Origin: an uncultured Butyricicoccus sp.
Lineage (GTDB): Bacteria > Bacillota > Clostridia > Oscillospirales > Butyricicoccaceae
Reading direction: 5' to 3'
Assembly (NCBI GenBank): GCA_944376065.1
Contig: CALWBL010000005.1
Span: 56,745-120,744, forward strand
DNA length: 64,000 nt
Position 1 is the stretch's first letter; the number at the start of each line of letters is the position of its first letter. The notes beneath the pieces are model-generated. The model saw nothing but the letters and a program-made list of their open reading frames with translations. It was not told where the DNA came from and made no database searches. The position numbers and the translations under genes are program-made. Shown here piece by piece: positions 18,034 to 26,565 of this stretch.

Positions 18034-19653
18034 ATGAATCGTGACCGAATTTCAACCCCAGAAGGAACAAGAGATTTACTGTTTGCCTCTTGCAAGGCTT
18101 TAAGACAAACGGAAAATACTATCCGCCAAACACTTGAAAACAGAGGTTATAGCGAAATTATTACTCCAACAGTTGAGTATTATGATGTGTTTTCTCAGGC
18201 AAACCCTAATTTAGACCAGCAAAATATGCTCAAGATTATAGATAAGTCTGGTAGAATCTGTGTTGCTAGACCAGATAATACCACACCTATTGCTAGAATT
18301 GCGGCTACCCGTCTTGATGATGAAACACTTCCAGTCCGTCTTTATTATAGTCAAAAAGTTTTTCGCTCGGTGTCAGCAGGTCATGGTCATCGTGGAGAGT
18401 TTTTACAAATTGGTGCAGAGCTTATCGGTGCAGATGGCTTAGAAGCTGATATTGACATTGTTTCGGCTGCTTTTGAAACCCTTAAAAATGCCGGTGCAAC
18501 CGATTTTCGGTTAGAGCTGGGTCATGCTGAAATTTATAAGGCTCTTATTGCTGAATTAGATGTTGATGAGCAAACATCAGAGAATATTCGCAGACTTATT
18601 GAAAATAAATCTTTTGCGGCTCTGGGTGATATGCTTGCACCATATAAGCTAAAACCAGAAGCAAAGGCTCTTTGTGCAATGCCACAGCTTTTTGGCGGTG
18701 TAGAGGTATTGGATAAAGTTGAAATGCTCACTGGAAATGTGCGTGTTTTGGGTGCAGTTGCATACCTTCGCAGACTTTATGCAGCACTTGACAAAGCTGG
18801 TTTTGGCGGAGAAATTATGATTGACCTCGGCTTAGTTCATGAAATGGATTACTATACAGGAATCATGTTTAGAGGTTATGTGGGCGGTGCTGGGGCTGTT
18901 ATAGTTTCTGGTGGACGTTATAACGCTTTATGTGCTAAATTCGGCAGGGATTTACCCGCTGGTGGTTTTGGAGTAGATGTCGAAAATCTTGCACAGATAA
19001 AAGATGAAACAGACACAAATGAGCGTAATTCAGTTAGAATTGCACTGACAAAGGGTAGGCTTGAAAAGAAAACACTTGAATTCCTTAAAAACTCTGGTTA
19101 CAATACATCAGAACTTGAGGCAAGTTCACGAAAACTTATCTTTACTTTACCTAATACTAATATTGAAATTGTGCTTGCAAAAGCAGCCGATGTTATAACT
19201 TATGTTGAGCATGGTGTGTGTGATATGGGTGTTGTTGGTAAAGACACTATAATGGAAAAGGGCGGTTCGTTCTATGAAATGGTCGACCTTGGAATTGGTA
19301 AATGTCGTTTTGCGTTGGCAACTAAAAAGGGTAAACAGGCTTATGGCGGTTATAAAACCCCTGTAATTGCTACTAAATATCCAAATGTAGCAAAAGCATT
19401 TTTTCATAAGAAAAATCTCGATGTTGAAACTATTAAAATTGAAGGTTCGGTTGAGCTTGCACCTCTTTTAGAGCTTGCTGATGCTATTGTTGATATTGTG
19501 GAAACAGGTTCTACATTAAAAGAAAATGGCTTAGAGGTTGTAGAAGATGTTGCACCTGTTTCTGCACGTGTTATTGTAAATATCGCAAGTGCTAAAATGA
19601 AGAAAAGTGCAATAGAACAGATTATAGATGCACTTGAAAACGGCAGAAAGTGA
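18034..19653 (+). CDS. hisZG: HisZ-HisG fusion: ATP phosphoribosyltransferase regulatory and catalytic subunits
   Basis: 539 residues in one open frame. Residues 1-325 match HisZ, the histidyl-tRNA-synthetase-like regulatory subunit (TPEGTRDLL, ARPDNTTPIARI, GRYNALCAKFG). Residues about 331-539 are the short-form catalytic HisG (RIALTKGRLEKKTLEFL; the PRPP loop DIVETGSTLKENGL). Short HisG needs HisZ for activity, so fusing them fixes the 1:1 ratio of the complex that starts histidine synthesis. The frame across the junction (about 19015-19030) is clean, so I take it as a true fusion. It is the first gene of hisZG-D-B-H-A-F-I-E. Confidence 0.93.
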   Translation: MNRDRISTPEGTRDLLFASCKALRQTENTIRQTLENRGYSEIITPTVEYYDVFSQANPNLDQQNMLKIIDKSGRICVARPDNTTPIARIAATRLDDETLPVRLYYSQKVFRSVSAGHGHRGEFLQIGAELIGADGLEADIDIVSAAFETLKNAGATDFRLELGHAEIYKALIAELDVDEQTSENIRRLIENKSFAALGDMLAPYKLKPEAKALCAMPQLFGGVEVLDKVEMLTGNVRVLGAVAYLRRLYAALDKAGFGGEIMIDLGLVHEMDYYTGIMFRGYVGGAGAVIVSGGRYNALCAKFGRDLPAGGFGVDVENLAQIKDETDTNERNSVRIALTKGRLEKKTLEFLKNSGYNTSELEASSRKLIFTLPNTNIEIVLAKAADVITYVEHGVCDMGVVGKDTIMEKGGSFYEMVDLGIGKCRFALATKKGKQAYGGYKTPVIATKYPNVAKAFFHKKNLDVETIKIEGSVELAPLLELADAIVDIVETGSTLKENGLEVVEDVAPVSARVIVNIASAKMKKSAIEQIIDALENGRK

Positions 19654-19663
19654 GGATAAATAA

Positions 19664-20959
19664 ATGTTTTTGCAAACTGTAGTTGCAGATGGCAAGAAAG
19701 AACAGGAAATTTTAAAGCAAATGCAGAAGCGAGCAAGTGAAACTCGTGGAGATATAGAGAATATTGTTAAAAACATTATGGACGATGTTCGCAAAAATGG
19801 TTTAGAGGCAGTAGAAAAATATTCTATGCAGTTTGATAAAGCTAGACCTTATATCATTGAGCAATCAATAATTGATAAGGCTTACAACGATTGTAAATCA
19901 GAACTTCGTACTGCTTTAGAACGTGCTGCTGAAAATATTCGTGACTATCATGAGCAAATGATGGTTAAAACCTGGGAGTATGAGCGTGCAAAAGGTGCTG
20001 TTTTAGGTCAAACGGTTAGAGGACTTCATAAAGTTGGTTTATATGTTCCGGGTGGAACTGCTGCGTACCCATCAAGTGTTTTAATGAATGCAATTCCAGC
20101 AAAAGTAGCTGGTGTTGGTGAACTTATTATGGTGACACCTCCAACAGAAAATCTGTCTATCGAGGTTTTGACCGCTGCAAAAATAGCAGGTGTTGATAAG
20201 GTAATCGCAGTTGGCGGAACTCAGGCAATCGCTGCACTGACTTATGGTGCAGGATTTATCCCACAAGTGGATAAGATTGTAGGACCAGGAAATGCATTTG
20301 TAGCAGCTGCTAAAAAAATGGCTTTTGGTACAGTTGATATTGATATGATTGCAGGTCCATCAGAGGTTTTGGTAATTGCTGACTACACAGCAAATCCGAC
20401 CTATGTTGCAGCTGATTTACTTAGCCAGGCGGAGCATGATAAATTAGCATCTTGTGTGCTTTTAACCGACTCTATGGCACAGGCTCAGGCAATTTCATGC
20501 GAAATGGAGCGTATGGGCAAACAAATGCCACGTTGGGATATTATTCAGGAGAGTGTAAAAAATTATGGCTGTGCTATTGTTGTAGAGGAATTGACAGACG
20601 CTTGCAAACTTGCAGACCAAATTGCTCCAGAGCATTTAGAGGTTTGCACAACAGCACCTAGAGAATTACTTCCTATGCTTAATAATGCAGGTGCAATTTT
20701 CCTTGGTTCATATTCTCCAGAGCCGCTTGGAGATTATATGGCAGGCCCTTGTCATGTACTGCCTACTTCTGGAACTGCAAGATTTTTCTCACCACTATCT
20801 ACTGATACATTTTTAAAGAAAACAAGTATTATTGAGTATTCATGTGAGCAGTTAAAAGCAGTATCTCAAGATATTATTGCACTTGCTAATGCTGAGAAAC
20901 TAAATGCTCATGCAAATAGCGTTGCAGTTCGCTTTGCCGAAGTAGGGGAGGATAAGTAA
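19664..20959 (+). CDS. hisD: Histidinol dehydrogenase
   Basis: 431 residues, full length. It contains the NAD-binding [12 protein letters not shown] region, the [10 protein letters not shown] motif, the metal/substrate residues in SQAEHDKLA and the conserved APEHLEV segment with the catalytic Glu/His. It performs the last two steps of histidine synthesis (histidinol to histidine). It lies 10 nt after hisZG and 2 nt before hisB. Confidence 0.96.
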   Translation: MFLQTVVADGKKEQEILKQMQKRASETRGDIENIVKNIMDDVRKNGLEAVEKYSMQFDKARPYIIEQSIIDKAYNDCKSELRTALERAAENIRDYHEQMMVKTWEYERAKGAVLGQTVRGLHKVGLYVPGGTAAYPSSVLMNAIPAKVAGVGELIMVTPPTENLSIEVLTAAKIAGVDKVIAVGGTQAIAALTYGAGFIPQVDKIVGPGNAFVAAAKKMAFGTVDIDMIAGPSEVLVIADYTANPTYVAADLLSQAEHDKLASCVLLTDSMAQAQAISCEMERMGKQMPRWDIIQESVKNYGCAIVVEELTDACKLADQIAPEHLEVCTTAPRELLPMLNNAGAIFLGSYSPEPLGDYMAGPCHVLPTSGTARFFSPLSTDTFLKKTSIIEYSCEQLKAVSQDIIALANAEKLNAHANSVAVRFAEVGEDK

Positions 20960-20961
20960 AA

Positions 20962-21558
20962 ATGCCAAATATTAGAACAGAAATCAGACAATGCACAAAA
21001 TGTCGTGAAACCAAAGAAACACAGATTGCATTATACTTAAATCTCGATGGCGGAGAGCGAAAAATCGAAACAGGCATAGGTTTTTTTGACCATATGCTTA
21101 ATTCTTTTGCAGTTCATAGCGGTTTTGGCTTGGCTGTAAGCTGCAAAGGTGATTTAGAAGTTGATGGTCATCACACCGTTGAAGATGTTGGTATTGTACT
21201 CGGTCAGGCTTTTGCTAATATTTTAGGTGATAGGTCTGGTATAGCTCGTTTTGGTACAGCTTATGTGCCTATGGACGAGGCTTTGGGCTTTTGTACCCTT
21301 GATATTTCGGGTAGACCTTATTTAGTGTTTGATGCATCTATGCCGCAGCCTATGTGCGGAACTTATGATACATGTTTAACTGTTGAATTTATGAGGGCTT
21401 TTGCAACTCATGCAGGCATTACTTTGCATTTAAAGAGCATTTATGGTGATAATGCACACCACATCACAGAGGCATTATTTAAAGCTCTTGCCAGAGCATT
21501 AAAACAAGCGGTAGAGCAAACAGGCGGAGAGGTTTTAAGCGCAAAGGGTGTGCTATAA
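20962..21558 (+). CDS. hisB: Imidazoleglycerol-phosphate dehydratase
   Basis: 198 residues, the monofunctional HisB without a phosphatase domain. Both manganese-binding repeats are present (DGHHTVEDVGI and DNAHHITEALFKALARAL). It dehydrates imidazole glycerol phosphate to imidazole acetol phosphate. No histidinol-phosphatase is fused to it and none is encoded in this operon. Confidence 0.96.
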   Translation: MPNIRTEIRQCTKCRETKETQIALYLNLDGGERKIETGIGFFDHMLNSFAVHSGFGLAVSCKGDLEVDGHHTVEDVGIVLGQAFANILGDRSGIARFGTAYVPMDEALGFCTLDISGRPYLVFDASMPQPMCGTYDTCLTVEFMRAFATHAGITLHLKSIYGDNAHHITEALFKALARALKQAVEQTGGEVLSAKGVL

Positions 21559-21578
21559 GTAAGGGAGGGCAAAGCAAA

Positions 21579-22196
21579 GTGAGTTATATTGCTGTTGTAG
21601 ATTATGGTGCAGGCAATCTTATGAGTGTTGCGAACACTTTAAAATATCTTGGCTATGAAAGCAAAATTGCACAGGACACTCAAACAATAGAAAATGCTGC
21701 GGGTGTAGTTCTTCCGGGAGTTGGAGCTTTTCCAGATGCTATGAAAGCACTATCCGAAAGTGGTTTAACCAATGCTGTTAAAACCGCTGCAAAAACAAAA
21801 CCATTTCTAGGTATTTGCCTTGGTATGCAAATGCTTTTTGATTCATCTAATGAGGTTAGAGAGTGTGAGGGCTTAGGATTGCTTTCTGGTAATATCTCAA
21901 GAATAGAAACCGATTTGATTTTACCGCAAATAGGCTGGAATGAGCTTGAAATATTAAGACCAAATGTACTGACTAAAGGTTTAAAAAACGGTGACCATGT
22001 GTATTTTGTTCATTCATTTATGGCAAATCCTAAAAATGCAGAAGATTTAGCTTGTGTTACCGATTACGGTGCAAAAGTTCCAGCTATGGTTGCAAAAGAC
22101 AATCTTTTTGGTTGTCAATTCCACCCAGAAAAAAGTGGAGAGATAGGACTGAAAATTATAAAAAATTTCGTAGAGCTTACCGAGGTGAAACAATGA
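21579..22196 (+). CDS. hisH: Imidazole glycerol phosphate synthase, glutaminase subunit
   Basis: 205 residues, class I glutamine amidotransferase. The nucleophile Cys is in GICLGMQML, and the His/Glu pair is in CQFHPEKSGE. The start is GTG at 21579 with GGGAGG upstream. It supplies ammonia to HisF. Its TGA overlaps the hisA ATG (ATGA). Confidence 0.95.
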   Translation: MSYIAVVDYGAGNLMSVANTLKYLGYESKIAQDTQTIENAAGVVLPGVGAFPDAMKALSESGLTNAVKTAAKTKPFLGICLGMQMLFDSSNEVRECEGLGLLSGNISRIETDLILPQIGWNELEILRPNVLTKGLKNGDHVYFVHSFMANPKNAEDLACVTDYGAKVPAMVAKDNLFGCQFHPEKSGEIGLKIIKNFVELTEVKQ

Positions 22197-22912
22197 AAAT
22201 CTTACCTGCCATCGATTTAAAAGATGGTCAATGCGTTAGACTTAAAAAGGGCGATTATGAAACCGCTCACAAGGTTGCAGAAGATGCTTTAACAACTGCA
22301 AAAGGATTTCTTGATGCTGGTGCAACACTAATTCATATGGTTGATTTAGATGGTGCAAAAGATGGCAGCCATGCTAATTATAATGTGGTGCGTGAAGTTA
22401 TTGAGAAAACAGGTGCAAAGGTGGAACTCGGCGGCGGTATTCGCTCAATGGACGATATTGATGCTGTTTTGGCATTGGGTGTAAGTCGTGTTATTATAGG
22501 TTCGGCTGCTGTAAAAAATACAGAGCTTGTTAAACAGGCTGTGGATAAATATGGCGAAAAAATAGCAGTTGGTATTGATGCTTTAGGCGGTACAGTTCGC
22601 ACTCATGGCTGGTTAAATGATTCAGGTGAAGATTACATAACTTTCGCAAAGAAAATGGAAAGTATAGGAGTTAAAACCATTATCTTTACCGATATTGATA
22701 AAGATGGTATGCTTGAAGGTCCAAATTTTGACCAGCTTTTAAAACTTAGAAATGCTGTTAAATGTGAAATTGTGGCCTCTGGTGGTGTTACAACACTTGA
22801 AGATATTGCAAAACTTCGTGACCTTAAAATAAATGCTGCAATCGCAGGAAAGGCTGTTTATACAGGTGCATTAGACCTCGTTAAAGCTATACAAGTGGGG
22901 GAGGATAAATAA
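22193..22912 (+). CDS. hisA: ProFAR isomerase
   Basis: 239 residues, a beta/alpha barrel. The catalytic Asp8 is in PAIDLKDG, the second acid is in IFTDIDKDGM, and the phosphate-binding GGGIRSM and ASGGV motifs are present. I use the ATG at 22193, which overlaps the hisH stop; an upstream in-frame extension only re-reads hisH. It isomerises ProFAR to PRFAR. Confidence 0.95.
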   Translation: MKILPAIDLKDGQCVRLKKGDYETAHKVAEDALTTAKGFLDAGATLIHMVDLDGAKDGSHANYNVVREVIEKTGAKVELGGGIRSMDDIDAVLALGVSRVIIGSAAVKNTELVKQAVDKYGEKIAVGIDALGGTVRTHGWLNDSGEDYITFAKKMESIGVKTIIFTDIDKDGMLEGPNFDQLLKLRNAVKCEIVASGGVTTLEDIAKLRDLKINAAIAGKAVYTGALDLVKAIQVGEDK

Positions 22913-23674
22913 ATGCTTGCAAAAAGGATTATCCCTTGTTTAGATGTTAAAGATGGTCGAGTGGTTAAAGGCGTAAATTTTGTGGGTTTAAGAGATGCAG
23001 GCGACCCTGTGGAGCTTGCAAAATTTTATTCCGAGCAGGGTGCAGATGAAATAGTGTTTCTTGATATAACTGCAACAAGTGATGAGCGTGATACTATTGC
23101 AGATGTAGTTGCAAGAACATGTAGAGAGGTTTTTGTGCCTTTAACCGTTGGTGGCGGTATTCGCACAATAGAGGACTTCAAAGATATTCTTCGTGCTGGT
23201 GCAGATAAAATATCAATAAATTCATCTGCTGTAAAAACACCAGATTTAATAAATGATGCTGCAAGCCGTTATGGTAGCCAGTGTGTTGTAGTAGCAATGG
23301 ACGCAAGAGTAAACACTAATATGCCGTCTGGTTATGAGATTTTTGTTGCGGGTGGCAGAAAAGCAACAGGTATTGATGCAGTGGCTTGGGCAAAAGAGGT
23401 TTATCAGCGTGGAGCAGGAGAGATTTTGCTAACTTCTATGGATAAAGATGGTACAAAATCAGGTTTTGATTTGGATTTGACCAACAAGGTATGTGAAGTC
23501 GCTAAAATTCCTGTTATAGCCTCAGGTGGTTGTGGAAATCTTGAGCATTTTGCAGAGGTTTTTCAAAAAACCAATGCCACAGCTGCACTTGCCGCAAGTT
23601 TATTTCATTATGGTGAACTTACTATTTCACAGGTTAAAAATTATCTAAAAGAGTGTAATATAAGCGTTAGATAA
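22913..23674 (+). CDS. hisF: Imidazole glycerol phosphate synthase, cyclase subunit
   Basis: 253 residues, a beta/alpha barrel paralogous to HisA. The catalytic Asp11 is in [12 protein letters not shown] and Asp130 lies in VVVAMDA. It starts directly after the hisA stop codon. With HisH it makes IGP and AICAR from PRFAR. Confidence 0.96.
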   Translation: MLAKRIIPCLDVKDGRVVKGVNFVGLRDAGDPVELAKFYSEQGADEIVFLDITATSDERDTIADVVARTCREVFVPLTVGGGIRTIEDFKDILRAGADKISINSSAVKTPDLINDAASRYGSQCVVVAMDARVNTNMPSGYEIFVAGGRKATGIDAVAWAKEVYQRGAGEILLTSMDKDGTKSGFDLDLTNKVCEVAKIPVIASGGCGNLEHFAEVFQKTNATAALAASLFHYGELTISQVKNYLKECNISVR

Positions 23675-23687
23675 GGGGGGTTTTAAC

Positions 23688-24017
23688 ATGGATTTATCAA
23701 AATTCTTTAAAAAAAGCGAATTGATTCCTGTTATATGTCAGGACGAAAAAACAAAAGATGTTTTAATGCTTGGTTATGCCAATCAAGAGGCATTAAAAAA
23801 AACAATAGAAACTAAAACAGCTTGGTTTTTCTCACGTTCAAGACAAAAACTATGGAATAAGGGCGAAACATCAGGAAATTTTATTTTTGTAAGTAAAATT
23901 CTATCGGATTGTGATGATGATACGCTGATTTATTTGGGAACTCCAAAAGGTTCTGTTTGTCATACAGGAGCTCCTAATTGTTTTTACACAACACTTTGGC
24001 AAGCTGGAAAGGAATAA
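23688..24017 (+). CDS. hisI: Phosphoribosyl-AMP cyclohydrolase
   Basis: 109 residues, stand-alone HisI. The zinc ligands are in CDDDTLIY and the CHTG...CF pair near the C terminus; the WFFSRSRQKLWNKGETSG motif is intact. A strong GGGGGG-type site precedes the ATG. It opens the purine ring of PR-AMP. In this genome it is separate from hisE, which follows. Confidence 0.95.
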   Translation: MDLSKFFKKSELIPVICQDEKTKDVLMLGYANQEALKKTIETKTAWFFSRSRQKLWNKGETSGNFIFVSKILSDCDDDTLIYLGTPKGSVCHTGAPNCFYTTLWQAGKE

Positions 24018-24023
24018 ATAATT

Positions 24024-24347
24024 ATGAATTCATTTGAGCAAATGGAAGCTGTTATTGAACTTCGCAGAAAAGAACCACAGGAAAAATCATATACTTGCTA
24101 TCTTTTTGATAAAGGTTTAGATAAAATCCTAAAAAAAGTTGGAGAAGAATGTGCAGAAACTATTATTGCTGCAAAAAATGGTGATAAAACCGAGCTTATC
24201 GGTGAAATAAACGATGTTTTTTATCATATGATGGTTATGATGAATGAATGTGGGGTGACCCTTGAAGATATTTGCAAGGAAATGGATTTGAGAGCAGAAA
24301 AAATCGGAAATTTAAAGAAATTTCATGTGTCAGACCATAATACATAA
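24024..24347 (+). CDS. hisE: Phosphoribosyl-ATP pyrophosphatase
   Basis: 107 residues, a MazG-like all-alpha enzyme with the KVGEECAETIIAAKN and EINDVFYH metal-binding motifs. It hydrolyses PR-ATP to PR-AMP, the second step of the pathway, and is the last gene before the terminator. Confidence 0.95.
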   Translation: MNSFEQMEAVIELRRKEPQEKSYTCYLFDKGLDKILKKVGEECAETIIAAKNGDKTELIGEINDVFYHMMVMMNECGVTLEDICKEMDLRAEKIGNLKKFHVSDHNT

Positions 24348-24350
24348 TAA

Positions 24351-24376
24351 AAAAGTTCGCCAGATGGCGAACTTTT
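24351..24376. terminator. Bidirectional terminator, his operon / trmN6-like gene
   Basis: An 11-bp perfect stem (AAAAGTTCGCC / GGCGAACTTTT) with AGAT loop between two convergent transcription units. Confidence 0.85.
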
Positions 24377-24380
24377 AAAT

Positions 24381-25088
24381 TTATTTGTTATAAATTTTTA
24401 AATATTCATCGGTAAATGTACCATCTTGATTATTTATAATAAGTGGAGGCTCAATAACAAGACCATCGCTAGAGCCACCCTTACGACATTCAATAAGCAC
24501 AGCAGAAGGAGCTTTTTCTGTTGTTTGATGCACTAATCTTAATCTTTTAGGGGTCAGCCTTACACGTCCAAGAGCTGTGATTAGCGTTATAAGCCTTTCA
24601 GGACGAAAAACCATGGCACATTTTCCACCGCTTTTAAGTACATAAGAGATTGCAACCGAAATATCTTCAATAGTTGCCTCTCCGTCCATTCGTGCAAGTG
24701 CATGTGCATCAAGTGCTTTAACCTTTCCGCTGCCAGATTTAAAATATGGAGGATTACATACAACATAATCCATACTGCTGTGTGAAAAATAGTTTCTAAT
24801 CTGCTTTAAATCGCCTTGCACAGCTTTAACATTTTCAAGTTTATTATACTCGATAGATTTACAAAAAATTTCTATTGCTCCTTCTTGTAGTTCTAAACCT
24901 GTGATTTTAAGGTCAGCCCTCCAGCAAAGCAATGAAAGAGTTCCAACTCCAGCACCTAAATCAAGCATATTTGCAAATCTTCTAGGCTTTGCAAAATAAG
25001 ATAGCAAGGTGGAGTCCTGTCCAAGTTTGAAAAAAGCATCATCTTGTATTAAGTCTAAGCCATTAGGTAACCTTTCTATTGATTGCAT
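24381..25088 (-). CDS. tRNA1(Val) (adenine-N6)-methyltransferase-like protein
   Basis: 235 residues of the TrmN6/YfiC class of SAM-dependent N6-adenine methyltransferases. The SAM motif DLGAGVGTLSLL and the catalytic NPPY (VVCNPPYFKSGSGK) are visible. I use the ATG at 25088, preceded by AAAGGAG; an upstream in-frame ATG at 25145 has no ribosome site. The family methylates A37 of tRNA1(Val) in E. coli; the tRNA target in Clostridia is not established by this sequence. Confidence 0.85.
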   Translation of the reverse strand: MQSIERLPNGLDLIQDDAFFKLGQDSTLLSYFAKPRRFANMLDLGAGVGTLSLLCWRADLKITGLELQEGAIEIFCKSIEYNKLENVKAVQGDLKQIRNYFSHSSMDYVVCNPPYFKSGSGKVKALDAHALARMDGEATIEDISVAISYVLKSGGKCAMVFRPERLITLITALGRVRLTPKRLRLVHQTTEKAPSAVLIECRKGGSSDGLVIEPPLIINNQDGTFTDEYLKIYNK

Positions 25089-25179
25089 AAGAAAAAACTC
25101 CTTTATAATCACGAAAACATTAAAAATATAATATGATGATAGCAAAAAGTATAGATTATGTCAAATTATATCAAAAACT

Positions 25180-25208
25180 TTGACAAATTAAACTGTATAG
25201 CGTAAAAT
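25180..25208 (+). promoter_or_regulatory. Promoter of cysE
   Basis: TTGACA, 17-nt spacer, TAAAAT, 57 nt before the cysE ATG. Confidence 0.75.
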
Positions 25209-25264
25209 GAATTTGGACGCTTTTATATTTCAGTGTGAAAAATATTGAAAGAGGCGATAGATAT

Positions 25265-25936
25265 ATGTTGCTAAAAGATTTAATCGAGGACGCTCGCTTA
25301 ATTCGTGAGCGTGACCCTGCTGCACGTTCAACAATAGAAGTGTTTTTGCTTTATCCAGGATTTCATGCGGTAATTTATCACAAATTAACACATTGGCTAT
25401 ATAATCATAAAAGATTTTTCCTGGCTAGAATGATTTCTCAATTTGCCAGAGCAATGACAGGTGTAGAAATTCATCCGGGGGCAAAAATAGGAAAAGGTTT
25501 ATTTATTGACCATGGTATGGGAATTGTAATTGGTGAAACGGCAGAAATAGGGGATTATTGTACAATTTATCATGGAGTGACCTTGGGAGGTACTGGTAAA
25601 GACAGTGGAAAACGTCACCCAACAATCGGAAATAATGTTCTAATTTCCACGGGAGCAAAGGTTTTAGGTCCTTTCACCGTAGGGGATAACTCTCGAATTG
25701 GCGCAAATGCAGTTGTTTTGCAGGAAGTTCCACCAGATTCTACTGTTGTAGGCGTAAAAGCTAGGGTTGTTAAAATTGGTGGCCATAGAGTGCCATCATT
25801 TGACCTTGACCAAGTAAATATACCAGACCCAGTTGCACAGCAATTATGTCAGCTTGAAAAGCGTATTTACGCAAATGAGCAGAAAATTAACGATTATGAA
25901 CATAACAAAACCGATAAAATAGATGAAAACGCTTAG
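25265..25936 (+). CDS. cysE: Serine O-acetyltransferase
   Basis: 223 residues, the short SAT form. An N-terminal helical part is followed by a left-handed beta-helix of hexapeptide repeats carrying the active-site His/Asp ([29 protein letters not shown]). It makes O-acetylserine from serine and acetyl-CoA for cysteine synthesis. I use the ATG at 25265 with GAGG upstream; a GTG at 25235 has no suitable site. No cysK lies next to it. Confidence 0.93.
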   Translation: MLLKDLIEDARLIRERDPAARSTIEVFLLYPGFHAVIYHKLTHWLYNHKRFFLARMISQFARAMTGVEIHPGAKIGKGLFIDHGMGIVIGETAEIGDYCTIYHGVTLGGTGKDSGKRHPTIGNNVLISTGAKVLGPFTVGDNSRIGANAVVLQEVPPDSTVVGVKARVVKIGGHRVPSFDLDQVNIPDPVAQQLCQLEKRIYANEQKINDYEHNKTDKIDENA

Positions 25937-26004
25937 AAATAACAATATTTAATTATATAATTATTGTAAAAAATAATGAAAAATGACGTTTTCTTTGTAA
26001 TATG

Positions 26005-26033
26005 TTTACAATGGGTAACTGCTCTGTTATAAT
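26005..26033 (+). promoter_or_regulatory. Promoter of the PerR-like gene
   Basis: TTTACA, 17-nt spacer and perfect TATAAT, about 50 nt before the start codon. Confidence 0.75.
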
Positions 26034-26042
26034 AGACATATC

Positions 26043-26057
26043 AAGAATGATAATCTT
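26043..26057. promoter_or_regulatory. Candidate PerR/Fur operator
   Basis: An imperfect 7-1-7 palindrome (AAGAATGATAATCTT) lies just downstream of the -10 element of the Fur-family gene. It resembles PerR/Fur boxes and suggests autoregulation. It matches at the outer arms but not at all inner positions. Confidence 0.45.
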
Positions 26058-26081
26058 TACTATTTGGAGGAGGAAAGGCCC

Positions 26082-26462
26082 TTGATTCGTACAAAGCAAA
26101 GAGAGTTAATTTTAAATGCAATTATGGAGAGTAATACTCACCCAACCGCTGATGAGCTTTTCCAAGAGATTCGCATTCAATTACCAACAATCAGTCTTGC
26201 CACTGTTTACAGAAATCTTAATATGTTATCCAGTGATGGAATAATAAAAAAAATTGAAATGCCAGATATGCCAGATAGATTTGATTGGCGTGTGACTGTA
26301 CACGACCATCTGTATTGTGAAAAGTGTGGCAGGGTTTTTGATTTTACTTTGCCTGAGGTATTAGACAAGCAGATTGAAGAAGTTTCTGGTATGCATGTAA
26401 AACAATATAGTCTGGTAGCAAAGGGAATATGTTCAGATTGTATGAAAAATGAAACAAACTAA
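26082..26462 (+). CDS. perR: Fur-family regulator, PerR-like
   Basis: 126 residues with an N-terminal winged helix (SLATVYRNLNML recognition region) and a metal-binding dimerisation half. The structural zinc pairs CEKC and CSDC are present. Residues matching the PerR regulatory metal site are also present (an early His in NTHPTADEL, then RFD, HDH and VFDF), which favours a peroxide sensor over Fur or Zur. The start is most likely TTG at 26082, 8 nt after GGAGGAGG; an in-frame TTG further upstream overlaps that site. It is monocistronic, with a possible operator at its own promoter. Confidence 0.82.
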   Translation: MIRTKQRELILNAIMESNTHPTADELFQEIRIQLPTISLATVYRNLNMLSSDGIIKKIEMPDMPDRFDWRVTVHDHLYCEKCGRVFDFTLPEVLDKQIEEVSGMHVKQYSLVAKGICSDCMKNETN

Positions 26463-26465
26463 ATA

Positions 26466-26505
26466 AAAAATAGCTCCAAAACTTTTAGGTTCTGGAGCTA
26501 TTTTT
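26466..26505 (+). terminator. Terminator after the PerR-like gene
   Basis: AAAAATAGCTCCA / TGGAGCTATTTTT stem with T tract. Confidence 0.85.
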
Positions 26506-26510
26506 ACTCA

Positions 26511-26548
26511 AAAAAAACAGACGCTCAAAACGAGCGTCTGTTTTTTTA
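26511..26548. terminator. Bidirectional terminator serving nifJ
   Basis: A 10-bp stem (ACAGACGCTC / GAGCGTCTGT) flanked by a run of A on one side and T on the other, between convergent genes. Confidence 0.85.
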
Positions 26549-26565
26549 TTTAACTATTAAACTAA

